From positions 124,001 to 188,000 of the forward strand of contig PAKZ01000041.1 in assembly GCA_002706335.1 (NCBI GenBank): a stretch of DNA of 64,000 bases, written 5' to 3'. Under the pieces are notes generated by a model. That model was given only the letters and a program-made list of their open reading frames with translations. It searched no databases and was not told where the DNA came from. Below, piece by piece: positions 28,083-36,712 of this stretch (position 1 is the first letter of the stretch; every line of letters begins with the position of its first letter). The DNA comes from Ahrensia sp. (lineage in GTDB: Bacteria > Pseudomonadota > Alphaproteobacteria > Rhizobiales > Rhizobiaceae). The position numbers and the translations under genes are program-made.

Positions 28083-29273
28083 ATGCCGCTCACTGACACC
28101 CAAATCAGAGCCCTTAAACCATCGGAGAAACCGACTAAAGTCAGCGACGCTGGCGGATTGCATTTACTGATTTCGCCGCTTGGTTCGAAATTGTGGCGGA
28201 TGGCTTATCGGTATGGCGGCAAGCAGAAGACGCTGGCATTCGGCTCATATCCCATCACCACGCTCGCGGAGGCCAGAGAGAAGCGGGATAATGCAAAGCG
28301 ACTTCTCGCGACGGGAATTGACCCGTCCGTGCTGATCAAGACCGAAAGGGCCGCCAAGAAGGTGGCCAACGGTAATACCTTCAAGGCCATTGCGGATGAG
28401 TTTCTCTCGAAAGCCGAACGCGAAGGCCGAGCGGAAGCCACCTTGGCGAAGAAGCGATGGCTGCTTGGCATGGCCAGCCATCATTTCGGCAACCGTCCGA
28501 TTACCGAAATCACTGCATCCGAAATATTGATCCCTCTCCGCAAAGTGGAGAGCGATGGCAACTACGAAACCGCCCGGCGATTGCGCGCCACGATCGGACA
28601 GGTCTTTCGCTATGCTATCGCGACCGCTCGCGCGGACAACGATCCGACATTCGGCCTTCGCGGCGCATTGATTGCTCCAAAGGTCACCCATCGCGCTGCC
28701 ATTACAGACAAAAAGCAATTCGCCGGGCTTGTCCGGGCGATATGGGGCTATGAAGGTACACCAGAAACGCGCGCCGCACTCAAACTGATGTGCCTGCTCT
28801 ATCCGCGTCCGGGTGAACTGAGACAGGCCGAATGGTCTGAATTCGACCTGGACAAGGCAATATGGACCATCCCCGCCAAGCGCAGCAAGATGCGGCGTGA
28901 GCATCGCAAACCTCTTCCGCCATTGTCGGTCGAAATTCTTCACGATATCCGCCGCCTGACCGGCAACCGCGCGAATGTCTTCCCGTCCATTCAATCACCG
29001 CAGCGCGCCATGAGCGAAAACACCCTTAACGCCGCGCTGAGACGCCTTGGCTTCGCCAAGCACGAAGCCACCGCGCACGGCTTTCGCGCGACCGCTTCCA
29101 GCCTTCTGAACGAAAGCGGCAAATGGCTGCCTGACGCGATCGAAGCGGAACTCGGGCATATGGGCGCTGACGAGGTGCGGCGCGCCTATCATCGAGCTCA
29201 GTATTGGGATGAACGGGTGAGAATGAGCGATTGGTGGGCGACCGAGGTGAAAAGCCTGATGCGTGCCGATTGA
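28083..29273 (+). CDS. P4-type tyrosine integrase
   Basis: Site-specific recombinase of 396 residues that probably catalyses insertion at tRNA-Leu. The N-terminal arm-binding domain MPLTDTQIRALKPSEKPTKV is typical of P4-family integrases. The catalytic set is complete: R242 in YPRPGELR, H332 and R335 in HGFRAT, H359 in ELGHMG and nucleophile Y374 in HRAQYWDERV. The ATG at 28083 lies directly after the repeat cluster; the open frame reaching back to 27819 runs through the tRNA and was rejected. An intact catalytic set suggests the element could still excise. Confidence 0.93.
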   Translation: MPLTDTQIRALKPSEKPTKVSDAGGLHLLISPLGSKLWRMAYRYGGKQKTLAFGSYPITTLAEAREKRDNAKRLLATGIDPSVLIKTERAAKKVANGNTFKAIADEFLSKAEREGRAEATLAKKRWLLGMASHHFGNRPITEITASEILIPLRKVESDGNYETARRLRATIGQVFRYAIATARADNDPTFGLRGALIAPKVTHRAAITDKKQFAGLVRAIWGYEGTPETRAALKLMCLLYPRPGELRQAEWSEFDLDKAIWTIPAKRSKMRREHRKPLPPLSVEILHDIRRLTGNRANVFPSIQSPQRAMSENTLNAALRRLGFAKHEATAHGFRATASSLLNESGKWLPDAIEAELGHMGADEVRRAYHRAQYWDERVRMSDWWATEVKSLMRAD

Positions 29274-29339
29274 TGTAAGTTCTTCCCCTAGACTTTGAAG
29301 CCAATCGTCTGGCCAAATATCGCTGGAGGACACAGCGAT

Positions 29340-30341
29340 ATGGCCAGACTGCCAATGAAAAGCGAATTCGATCCGATCGAGTTCCTAGTGCGCTGCCGCT
29401 TTCCGCGACTTTCGCTTGTCGGCGTAGCGACGCTCGGCGAGCGGAAGAGAACCACAGAAAGTGGAGCTGATCTGGCGGCCATGGCAAAGGAAGCCGCCCT
29501 CTACCGCGAAGAGCTTGGAAGGCTTTCTTCTTCTGAAATCGACATGCGAGTCGATCAGGAGCGAAAACGACTTCGACTAGCGGAAGAGCAGAGAATTCGG
29601 CGCGAAGAGGCCGCGCTTTGGTTCAATCAGCCGGACGTAGCGGCAGACTTCGGCTATTGGGCGGCGGCATCTTACTGGACACAGGATGAAGCCGTGGCGT
29701 TGTCGCTCGGCAAAGAACCGCGACAAGTGACCTGGGAGGCCTTATCGCCTTATCTCAACAAATCTCCTCTCGCGAATGATTTCGCCGACAGGCGGCTGCT
29801 AGTGCAGCGCGCCGTTACCATGCAACAGCTCTACACTCATACATTGCCGCCATTCTTCTTGGCATGGGCACGGCGAACAAAGATGCAGGTCCCGCCCGAA
29901 TTGGAAGTCGCCGTTGAGGCTCTGGGTCAACAAATCGCGGATTGGAAAACTTTCTACGACGCAAAGGTTCAGTTGGTTGAGGCGCTTCAGGAACGGCTGG
30001 AACTTGAAAAGAAAACAACCGAGCAGCAAGCCGCTCAAATTGCCGAACTCGATAGGGCTTCATCCGAAGCGGCCGAACGCGTTCGGAGCATAATTGCCGA
30101 AAAAGACAGCCGCATCGCCGAATTGGAAAGCGGCTCGAGTAAGTCGGCAGCGAGTCGCGAGCGGCAATCATTGCTCAAGCTGGTGATTGGCATGGCTATC
30201 AAAGGCTATGGCCACAATCCTGATGCGGCGCGCACGTCAACGTCTCGGGAAATATCAAGCGACCTTCAGCTGATCGGATTATCTCTCGATGAGGATACAA
30301 TTCGGAGATATCTCACCGAGGCCAAAGACCTGCTTCCCTGA
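29340..30341 (+). CDS. Island protein of unknown function with coiled coil
   Basis: Not recognised. The 333-residue protein has a basic N-terminus, a charged helix (about 45-90), a central part with FGYWAAASYWTQDEAVALSLG, which resembles nothing I can name, and a long predicted coiled coil at about 212-265 rich in Glu, Gln and Ala heptads. The C-terminal 60 residues (LLKLVIGMAIKGYGHNPDAA to RRYLTEAKDLLP) look like a separate compact helical domain and may bind DNA or the same protein. The ATG at 29340 follows GGAGG by ten bases. It lies between the integrase and the AlpA module, so a regulatory, replication or defence role are all possible. Confidence 0.7.
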   Translation: MARLPMKSEFDPIEFLVRCRFPRLSLVGVATLGERKRTTESGADLAAMAKEAALYREELGRLSSSEIDMRVDQERKRLRLAEEQRIRREEAALWFNQPDVAADFGYWAAASYWTQDEAVALSLGKEPRQVTWEALSPYLNKSPLANDFADRRLLVQRAVTMQQLYTHTLPPFFLAWARRTKMQVPPELEVAVEALGQQIADWKTFYDAKVQLVEALQERLELEKKTTEQQAAQIAELDRASSEAAERVRSIIAEKDSRIAELESGSSKSAASRERQSLLKLVIGMAIKGYGHNPDAARTSTSREISSDLQLIGLSLDEDTIRRYLTEAKDLLP

Positions 30342-30346
30342 TCGCC

Positions 30347-30405
30347 AACCGACCAGCCAAAAGCAAACCGAATTCGGTTAGGCCAAAACCGAACTCGGCC
30401 AACCG
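30347..30405. repeat. AACCG repeat array with perfect palindrome, upstream of the AlpA module
   Basis: Four AACCG units begin at 30347, 30366, 30387 and 30401. The second forms a perfect 14-base palindrome AACCGAATTCGGTT (30366-30379). The third, AACCGAACTCGGCC, is a degenerate copy placed exactly 21 bases on, i.e. two helical turns. This looks like tandem operators for a dimeric regulator, with AlpA or the zinc-ribbon HTH protein downstream as candidates; iterons are the alternative. Confidence 0.6.
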
Positions 30406-30457
30406 CCAAAACGGACATTCTAAGCCTCACCTCGACGCAACAGCACGAGGTGGCACC

Positions 30458-30658
30458 ATGCCGGACGCACTCCCCGAAAACGGATTTCTCCGTCTCTCTT
30501 CCATCATCGCGCCCGACGGCCCGATCCCGATTAGCAAGTCGACATGGTGGGCGGGGGTAAAGGACGGCCGCTTTCCGAAACCGATGAAGCTCGGCCCTCG
30601 CATTACGGTGTGGCGTGTCGAGGATATCCGCGCACTGATCGAGAAGGGCGCTTCCTAG
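30458..30658 (+). CDS. AlpA-family phage/island regulator
   Basis: Small winged-helix DNA-binding protein of 66 residues with the AlpA core GFLRLSSII...PISKSTWWAGVKDGRFPKPMKLGPRITVWRVEDIRALI split over the chain. AlpA-type proteins switch on integrase or excisionase genes of cryptic elements. It starts 52 bases after the AACCG array and ends one base before the next gene, so it leads a three-gene operon ending in the second recombinase. Confidence 0.85.
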   Translation: MPDALPENGFLRLSSIIAPDGPIPISKSTWWAGVKDGRFPKPMKLGPRITVWRVEDIRALIEKGAS

Positions 30659-30659
30659 G

Positions 30660-31130
30660 ATGGCATACCGAGCGCGCCGGTCGGCCATCAAACTACATCA
30701 CAATTACACCTTCGAAGAAGCGGCGCGCGTTCTCGGCGTCTCGAAAGGAACAGTGAGACGGTGGCAGGACAAAGGATTACCGGTGATCGCCGATCGAAAG
30801 CCATTCCTGATTCTGGGCGGCGAATTACGGGATTTCCTAGATAGGCCGACCCGCTCGAAGAAAAAATGCCGATTGCATGAATGCTACTGTTTCAAGTGCC
30901 GCGAGCCACGAGCGCCTGCCTTTGCGGAAGCCGAATTCTTTCCACTAAGCGTGACCAGCGGGAACATGCGGGCGCTGTGTTCGGTCTGTTCCACCGTCAT
31001 GCACAAGCGCGTCTCGACGACCGATCTTTCCGCCTTGAAGGCCGTTCTCGGCGTCACGATCAGGCAAGGCTGCCACCCCCTAACCAAGGGCACTGATCCC
31101 TGCCTGATTGAGCACGAAACAGAGGACTGA
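30660..31130 (+). CDS. Helix-turn-helix protein with zinc ribbon
   Basis: Protein of 156 residues not assigned to a named family. Residues 16-55 are an excisionase/MerR-like HTH (YTFEEAARVLGVSKGTVRRW). Residues 70-115 carry two CxxC knuckles, C77/C80 in CYCFKC and C107/C110 in CSVC, so a zinc ribbon is likely. It starts one base after the AlpA stop and ends five bases before the second recombinase, a position that suggests a directionality or accessory factor for that recombinase. The lack of an independent ribosome site supports translational coupling to AlpA. Confidence 0.75.
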   Translation: MAYRARRSAIKLHHNYTFEEAARVLGVSKGTVRRWQDKGLPVIADRKPFLILGGELRDFLDRPTRSKKKCRLHECYCFKCREPRAPAFAEAEFFPLSVTSGNMRALCSVCSTVMHKRVSTTDLSALKAVLGVTIRQGCHPLTKGTDPCLIEHETED

Positions 31131-31135
31131 TCAGC

Positions 31136-32245
31136 ATGCGAAAACACAACGTCAAGAACGAGCGCATCAAGCGCCAGTATCTCGCCTTCTTGGGGGAAGC
31201 GAAGCGCCTTTCACCGAAGAGCGTAGACCAAGCGGCGGCGGCAATCGCTTCTTTCGAGGCATCGACCGGACACAAGGATTTTGCGCATTTCCATATCGAG
31301 CAGGCACGCAAGTTCAAACGCGATGTCCATGATGCCACCAATCCCGCGACGGGCAAGCCGCTCGCCAAAGCGACGATTCATTCCCGCCTCATGGCTCTCA
31401 AGGCCTTTGCCCAATGGCTCGCCGGACAACCCGGATACAAATCCCGTATCCGCTATTCGGACGCGGAATATTTCAATCCGTCCGCCAATGATAGCCGAAT
31501 TGCCACCGCCCATCGTGAGCGCCCGGTCCCGAGCATGGAGCAAATCCGCCACGCGATATTTTCCATGCGTAACGGAACCGGAATCGAGAAACGCAACCGG
31601 GCAATCATTGCCTTTGGAATCCTGTCCGGCGCGCGGGATGACGCGATCGCCTCGCTTTCCCTACGCCATATAGATTTGACGGCGCGAACGATATTTCAGG
31701 ATGCGCGCACAGTCAGAACGAAGAACCGCGCGACCCTAACGTCCTCGTTCTTTCCGGTAGGCGCTGACATCGAGGATATCGTCATTGATTGGATTTCGTA
31801 TTTGAAGACCGAAATGTTATTCGGGCCGGACGATCCTCTCTTCCCGGCAACCCGAGTCGGCCTGAATGAAGCAGGCCACTTCGCGCCTATCGGCCTAGAT
31901 CGGAAGTTTTGGAAGAACGCCGACGCGATCAGGCGAATTTACCGCGAGGCCTTTGAAGCGGTCGGGCTGCCCTATTTCAATCCGCACTCATTTAGAAAGA
32001 CACTTGCCCAGATTGGCATTGAAGTGACCACCACTACAGAGGAGTGGGCGGCCTGGTCAGCAAATTTCGGGCACGCGAACGTAGCAACCACGTTCCAGAG
32101 CTACGCTAAGGTTCCAAGCCATCGCCGGGCAGAAATTTTTGAGAGACTGAATAAGTCCGCGACGATGGATGCATTGAGCCCGGATGTACCGGATCAAGAT
32201 ACCATCGCAAGAGTTGTCGCCTTCCTTCAGCTCAAGGCAGGATGA
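31136..32245 (+). CDS. Second tyrosine recombinase (phage integrase family)
   Basis: Recombinase of 369 residues, unlike the P4-type enzyme at the island's left end. The N-terminal SAM-like core-binding domain spans about 8-105. Catalytic residues are R167 in LSGARDDA, K196 in VRTKNR, H284 and R287 in HSFRKT, H313 in FGHANV and Y323 in FQSYAKV, so all appear present. It is the third gene of the AlpA / HTH-zinc-ribbon set. A recombinase in this internal place may belong to a nested element or may serve a task other than island integration. Confidence 0.88.
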   Translation: MRKHNVKNERIKRQYLAFLGEAKRLSPKSVDQAAAAIASFEASTGHKDFAHFHIEQARKFKRDVHDATNPATGKPLAKATIHSRLMALKAFAQWLAGQPGYKSRIRYSDAEYFNPSANDSRIATAHRERPVPSMEQIRHAIFSMRNGTGIEKRNRAIIAFGILSGARDDAIASLSLRHIDLTARTIFQDARTVRTKNRATLTSSFFPVGADIEDIVIDWISYLKTEMLFGPDDPLFPATRVGLNEAGHFAPIGLDRKFWKNADAIRRIYREAFEAVGLPYFNPHSFRKTLAQIGIEVTTTTEEWAAWSANFGHANVATTFQSYAKVPSHRRAEIFERLNKSATMDALSPDVPDQDTIARVVAFLQLKAG

Positions 32246-32298
32246 AGGGCACCGAAGTCCGCTGAAAAAGTGATGCCATGGCTACCTGCTTGCTATAG

Positions 32299-32314
32299 TT
32301 CGAAGCGATTCGAA
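32299..32314. promoter_or_regulatory. Twin TTCGAA sites upstream of mod
   Basis: Two TTCGAA palindromes, 10 bases apart, lie 30-45 bases before the mod start inside the likely promoter region. One helical turn spacing suits cooperative binding of a regulator, but no controller gene adjoins the system. Chance is a real alternative. Confidence 0.35.
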
Positions 32315-32343
32315 TATCCTGACTGCGCGCAACGGGAGGCGTC

Positions 32344-33972
32344 ATGCCCACACTCGACTGGATCGGCAAGAAGGCGGTGGTCAACCACCATCGCGACGTA
32401 CCCTACCGGCTGATCCATTGCGACAAGGACAAGAGCGTCGGCGACGCGGACGCGGGCAATCTGCTTGTGCAGGGCGACAATCTCGAAGCGCTGAAGGCGC
32501 TGCTTCCCTATTACGCGGGCAAAGTGAAGTGCATCTATATCGATCCGCCCTACAACACCGGCAACGAGGGCTGGGTCTACAACGACAACGTAAACTCGCC
32601 TGAAATTCGGGCGTGGCTCGGCTCGGTTGTTGGCAAAGAAGCCGAAGACCTTTCGCGCCATGATAAGTGGCTGTGCATGATGTATCCGCGCCTGCGTTTA
32701 TTGAAGGAATTCCTTACTGAAGACGGCTCGATTTGGATTTCATGCGATGACAACGAGGCTCACTCGCTTAAGGTTGTCCTTGACGAGATAATGGGCAGGA
32801 AGAACTTCGTCACTTCCTTCATCTGGCAGAAGGTCGACAGCCCAAACGACAACAAGGTTCCGATAACACCCGACCATGAATATCTATTCTGTTATGAGCG
32901 GAACAAAGAGAGCGCTGCATTCAAAAAGAAGGGCGATCCTTCAATCCTACTGTCATATAGAAGCACGGAGGAAGAGCCGAGACTTCACCGTGACCGTTTG
33001 GTGAAGAAGAACGGCGCAAACAGTCTCCGCGAAGATCGGCCCACTATGTTTTTCGCGATTGAAGCGCCTGATGGCACAGCGGTTTATCCAATCCATGATG
33101 ATGGCCGTGAGGCAAATTGGGCATACAGCCCATCTGGCGTTACGAAACTCAAGGCCGAAAACCGGCTTGTTTGGAAGGAACGAAGTAAGGGAGGCGAAAG
33201 CGTATGGGTTCCATACGCGCGCGAGTTTGCGCCTGAAATTCCTACCAGGCCGCACCCGACAATTCTTCTGGATGTGAAGACATCGCGGCAAGCTAAGGCA
33301 CATCAACGCGAGTTGATTCCAAGTCAAGAGCCATTCTCTACGGTGAAGCCAGAGCAGCTTATTCAACGGATATTGGAAATCGCGACCGACAGGGAGGACA
33401 TCGTACTAGATTCCTTTCTCGGTTCTGGAACCACTGCTGCGGTTGCGCATAAAATGGGCCGAAATTGGCTGGGCGTGGAGATGGGAGATCACGCGACCAC
33501 CCACTGCGCTCCGAGATTGTCGAAGGTCATAGGAGGTGAGCAGGGGGGCATCTCTGCTGAGGTTGACTGGCAGGGGGGCGGTGGCTTTCGCTTCTGCACC
33601 CTCGGCGAACCGCTTTTCGATGCTGACGGCAATGTGAGCCCGGCCGTCACCTATCCCGACCTTGCCGCGCATGTCTTCTTCTGTGAGACGGGCTCGCCAA
33701 TTCCGCGCCGGGCCGACAGCTCGTCGGCCTTGATCGGCACGTTCCAAGGGCGAGCGGTCTATCTGCTTCACGCGGCCGAAGCGATTGGCGTCGCCAGCGC
33801 CAATGCCGGGAACGTGCTCACGGCTTCCGCGCTTGAAAACCTGCCCCTTCCCGAAACGGGGTTCACCGGCGCGCGCGTTGTCTATGCGGAAGGCTGCACC
33901 GTGCCAGACGACCGGCTTTCGCAACTCGGTGTGACGTTCAAACAAATCCCCTACCAGATCGAAGGGATTTGA
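32344..33972 (+). CDS. mod: Type III restriction-modification DNA methyltransferase subunit (Mod)
   Basis: N6-adenine or related amino methyltransferase of 542 residues that both modifies the target site and gives the Res subunit its specificity. Motif IV is DPPYNTG at 67-73 and motif I FLGSG near residue 358, an order that places it in the beta class used by Type III and related enzymes. The stretch between (about 100-340) would hold the target recognition domain. A GGGAGG ribosome site precedes the ATG. The stop is three bases before res. No simple-sequence tract is seen, so phase variation by slippage is not expected. The recognition site cannot be read from sequence. Confidence 0.93.
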   Translation: MPTLDWIGKKAVVNHHRDVPYRLIHCDKDKSVGDADAGNLLVQGDNLEALKALLPYYAGKVKCIYIDPPYNTGNEGWVYNDNVNSPEIRAWLGSVVGKEAEDLSRHDKWLCMMYPRLRLLKEFLTEDGSIWISCDDNEAHSLKVVLDEIMGRKNFVTSFIWQKVDSPNDNKVPITPDHEYLFCYERNKESAAFKKKGDPSILLSYRSTEEEPRLHRDRLVKKNGANSLREDRPTMFFAIEAPDGTAVYPIHDDGREANWAYSPSGVTKLKAENRLVWKERSKGGESVWVPYAREFAPEIPTRPHPTILLDVKTSRQAKAHQRELIPSQEPFSTVKPEQLIQRILEIATDREDIVLDSFLGSGTTAAVAHKMGRNWLGVEMGDHATTHCAPRLSKVIGGEQGGISAEVDWQGGGGFRFCTLGEPLFDADGNVSPAVTYPDLAAHVFFCETGSPIPRRADSSSALIGTFQGRAVYLLHAAEAIGVASANAGNVLTASALENLPLPETGFTGARVVYAEGCTVPDDRLSQLGVTFKQIPYQIEGI

Positions 33973-33975
33973 TCG

Positions 33976-36624
33976 ATGTCGTTGCCGGTATTCCATCTCA
34001 AGAAGTATCAGATCAAGACACTCGCCAGCCTTCGCGCTTTTCTGGCGAAAGCCGTCGAACTCAACGATGCAGATACGGCATTCTATGCGCTGACGAAACG
34101 TCCCTTCGTTGGACCGCCCGGTCTCCCTGGTTTACCCTATGTCTGCTTGCGCGTTCCGACCGGCGGCGGGAAGACCATTCTCGCTGCCCACAGCGTTGCC
34201 GTGGCAGCGGACACTCTCCTTCGGTGCGAGAATCCGACAGTGCTTTGGCTGGTTCCGTCGCAAGCGATCCGCGAACAAACGCTATCAAGCTTGCGGGACC
34301 GATCGCACCCAAACAGGCGCGCACTCGCCGACCGGTTCGGCGAGAACGTTCGCGTCATGACCGCGCAGGAGGCGCTATATGCCAAACGTGCGGACTATGA
34401 CGGCGGTGCCGTTGTCATCGTGGCCACGATTCAAGCTTTCCGCGTCGAGGAGACTGAAGGCCGCAAGGTCTACGACGCCAACGGCGAACTCATGGACCAC
34501 TTCACCGGCATCGCAGAGGCATTGAAAGCGACGCTGGAAGCCGGACCTTCGGGCGACCCCGTTCCGTCGCTCGCAAATGTACTGCGCATGCGGCGGCCCA
34601 TGGTCATCGTCGACGAAGCACACAACGCGCGCACCGACCTTTCCTTCGATACCTTGGCGCGCCTCAAGCCATCCCTGATCGTCGAATTCACGGCAACGCC
34701 AGTGACCCCAGAAGAGCACAAGCCGGAGAAAGGCATATACGCGTCGAACGTGTTGCACCATGTGTCGGCCGCTGAGCTGAAGGCCGAAGAGATGATCAAG
34801 CTTCCGGTCATACTTCGAGGCCGAAGCGATCCGCGCGACACGATCAGCGATGCAATGGCCTGGCTGGACGAGCTAGGCGTTACGGCGAAGGCAGAAGAAA
34901 AGGATACCGGAGAATTCGTCCGGCCGGTGATGCTTCTTCAGGCGGAAGCGAAATCGAAGCTCAAGCAAACACTGCATGCCGAAGAGTTGCAGAAGCTGCT
35001 TGTCGAAGATTTCCGCGTGCCCAAAGAGCACATTGTTATCGCAACCGGCGACAGCAAGGGGCTCGACGGCGTCGACCTCTTCGACCGAGATTGCAAGGTC
35101 CGGTTCATCATCACGCAACAGGCGCTCAAGGAAGGCTGGGATTGCTCTTTCGCCTATGTGTTGTGTTCTGTTGCAGAGCAGAAGTCGGCACGCTCGGTGG
35201 AGCAACTTCTAGGCCGCGTGTTGCGCCTGCCCGGCGCGAAATGGAAGAAGAACGACGATCTTAATCGCGCCTACGCCTTCGCCACGACAACTAGCTTCCA
35301 GAACGCCGCGCAGACCCTTCGCGACGGGCTGGTGAACAATGGTTTTGAGCGGGTTGAAGCGCAAGCGCTGGTGCGTGCCGTCACCGAGCCTCTGCAAGGC
35401 CTTGAGGACGGCGGCTCGGCTTATGTTCACGAAGAGGCCATACCGGACGGAATTGAATTGGCCGATATTGCCGCCACCATCGAGGCAGCAACCGGCGGGC
35501 GCGTTTCTATCGATGCGGCGTCTCGGGTCATCCGTGCACGAGGTGCACTCAACGACTACGACCGAAAAAGCCTGTTGTTGGCGATGCCGGACGCTGCAGC
35601 AAGCCTCGTTGATGCGCTCGTTCACAAGTCACGCGGCGCGCGCCTAAAGTCAGTAGAACCGGACAAGGAGCCTGTGCGCTTCGCGGTGCCACGGCTCGCA
35701 GTTCAAACGGCCAATGGGCTTCAGCTTTTTGACCGCGCCCATTTCCTCGACATTCCGTGGAAGCTCGAAAATGACGATTCAGCGCTTCTCATGGAATTCT
35801 TCGTGCCCCCGAGTAAGGCGCGCGAAGAAGCCCATGTGGACGTCGACAAGGGCGGGCATGTAACGGTTGAGTTCGTCTCGGATCTTCACGAGCAACTTGC
35901 ACTCAACCTGCAGGAGCGTGGCTGGACAAAGAACGCCTTGGTAAATTGGCTGGATCGTCGCTTGCCGTATTCCTCGCGCCGCGACATTACGCGGATTTCG
36001 TCGACACTGTTCATAGCCAAGGCGCTAGAAACAATTTCCGACAAGACCGGAATGACGCTGGACGAACTGGCGCGTGCAAAGTTTCGGATTGTTGAGGCGC
36101 TGGTGAAGACCATTGCGAAACATCGCGACCGACGCGAGAGCGAAGCATTCCAGCATGCCCTGATCCCGCAAGGCGGACTGGATTTCAAAACGAGTTCCGA
36201 CCTGGAGTTGGTATTTGATGAAAGCCGCTATGGATATCGCCAGCCCTATCGCGGAGGAACCAACTTCCAGAAGCACCAATTTCGTGTGGTCGGCGATCTG
36301 GAACCAAGCGGCGAGGAATATGATTGCGCTGTGTATCTTGAACGCCTCGCCGAGGTGAAAGCATGGATTCGCAATACGTCTCAGCAACCGGGCTCGTTCT
36401 GGCTGCAAACCGCTACTGACAAGTTCTATCCGGACTTCGTAGCTCTGCTGAACGACGAACGACTGCTGGTGGTTGAATACAAGGGCGCGCATCTTTCTTC
36501 GACCGACGATTCCAAGGAGAAGCGCCTGGTCGGGGACCTCTGGGCGGATCGGTCCGGCGGGAAATGCATCTTTGTGATGATCGAAGACAGGGAATTCGCC
36601 AAGATCGATCGGGCCATTCGTTAG
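33976..36624 (+). CDS. res: Type III restriction enzyme Res subunit (helicase-nuclease)
   Basis: Superfamily 2 translocase-nuclease of 882 residues that acts with Mod to cleave unmodified DNA. Walker A is PTGGGKT at 61-67 and the Walker B box VIVDEAHNART is near residue 211. Motif VI appears as EQLLGRVLRLPG near 415. The C-terminal PD-(D/E)XK nuclease is visible as FYPDFVALL followed by LVVEYKG near 815-835, with D, E and K all in place. Length is in the range of Type III Res proteins. The gene looks intact, so the system is probably active. Confidence 0.92.
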   Translation: MSLPVFHLKKYQIKTLASLRAFLAKAVELNDADTAFYALTKRPFVGPPGLPGLPYVCLRVPTGGGKTILAAHSVAVAADTLLRCENPTVLWLVPSQAIREQTLSSLRDRSHPNRRALADRFGENVRVMTAQEALYAKRADYDGGAVVIVATIQAFRVEETEGRKVYDANGELMDHFTGIAEALKATLEAGPSGDPVPSLANVLRMRRPMVIVDEAHNARTDLSFDTLARLKPSLIVEFTATPVTPEEHKPEKGIYASNVLHHVSAAELKAEEMIKLPVILRGRSDPRDTISDAMAWLDELGVTAKAEEKDTGEFVRPVMLLQAEAKSKLKQTLHAEELQKLLVEDFRVPKEHIVIATGDSKGLDGVDLFDRDCKVRFIITQQALKEGWDCSFAYVLCSVAEQKSARSVEQLLGRVLRLPGAKWKKNDDLNRAYAFATTTSFQNAAQTLRDGLVNNGFERVEAQALVRAVTEPLQGLEDGGSAYVHEEAIPDGIELADIAATIEAATGGRVSIDAASRVIRARGALNDYDRKSLLLAMPDAAASLVDALVHKSRGARLKSVEPDKEPVRFAVPRLAVQTANGLQLFDRAHFLDIPWKLENDDSALLMEFFVPPSKAREEAHVDVDKGGHVTVEFVSDLHEQLALNLQERGWTKNALVNWLDRRLPYSSRRDITRISSTLFIAKALETISDKTGMTLDELARAKFRIVEALVKTIAKHRDRRESEAFQHALIPQGGLDFKTSSDLELVFDESRYGYRQPYRGGTNFQKHQFRVVGDLEPSGEEYDCAVYLERLAEVKAWIRNTSQQPGSFWLQTATDKFYPDFVALLNDERLLVVEYKGAHLSSTDDSKEKRLVGDLWADRSGGKCIFVMIEDREFAKIDRAIR

Positions 36625-36712
36625 GCGTTCCACTTTTTCGAATACCGCCCACAAATTGCCGGCTTGATCCCGATTAGTTATACTCTGTTGGATATTCGCT
36701 GGATTTCTTCCG

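Noticed and set aside
32344-33972. Phase-variable mod gene
   Set aside because: Phase-variable Type III mod genes carry simple-sequence repeats; none was seen in or before this gene.
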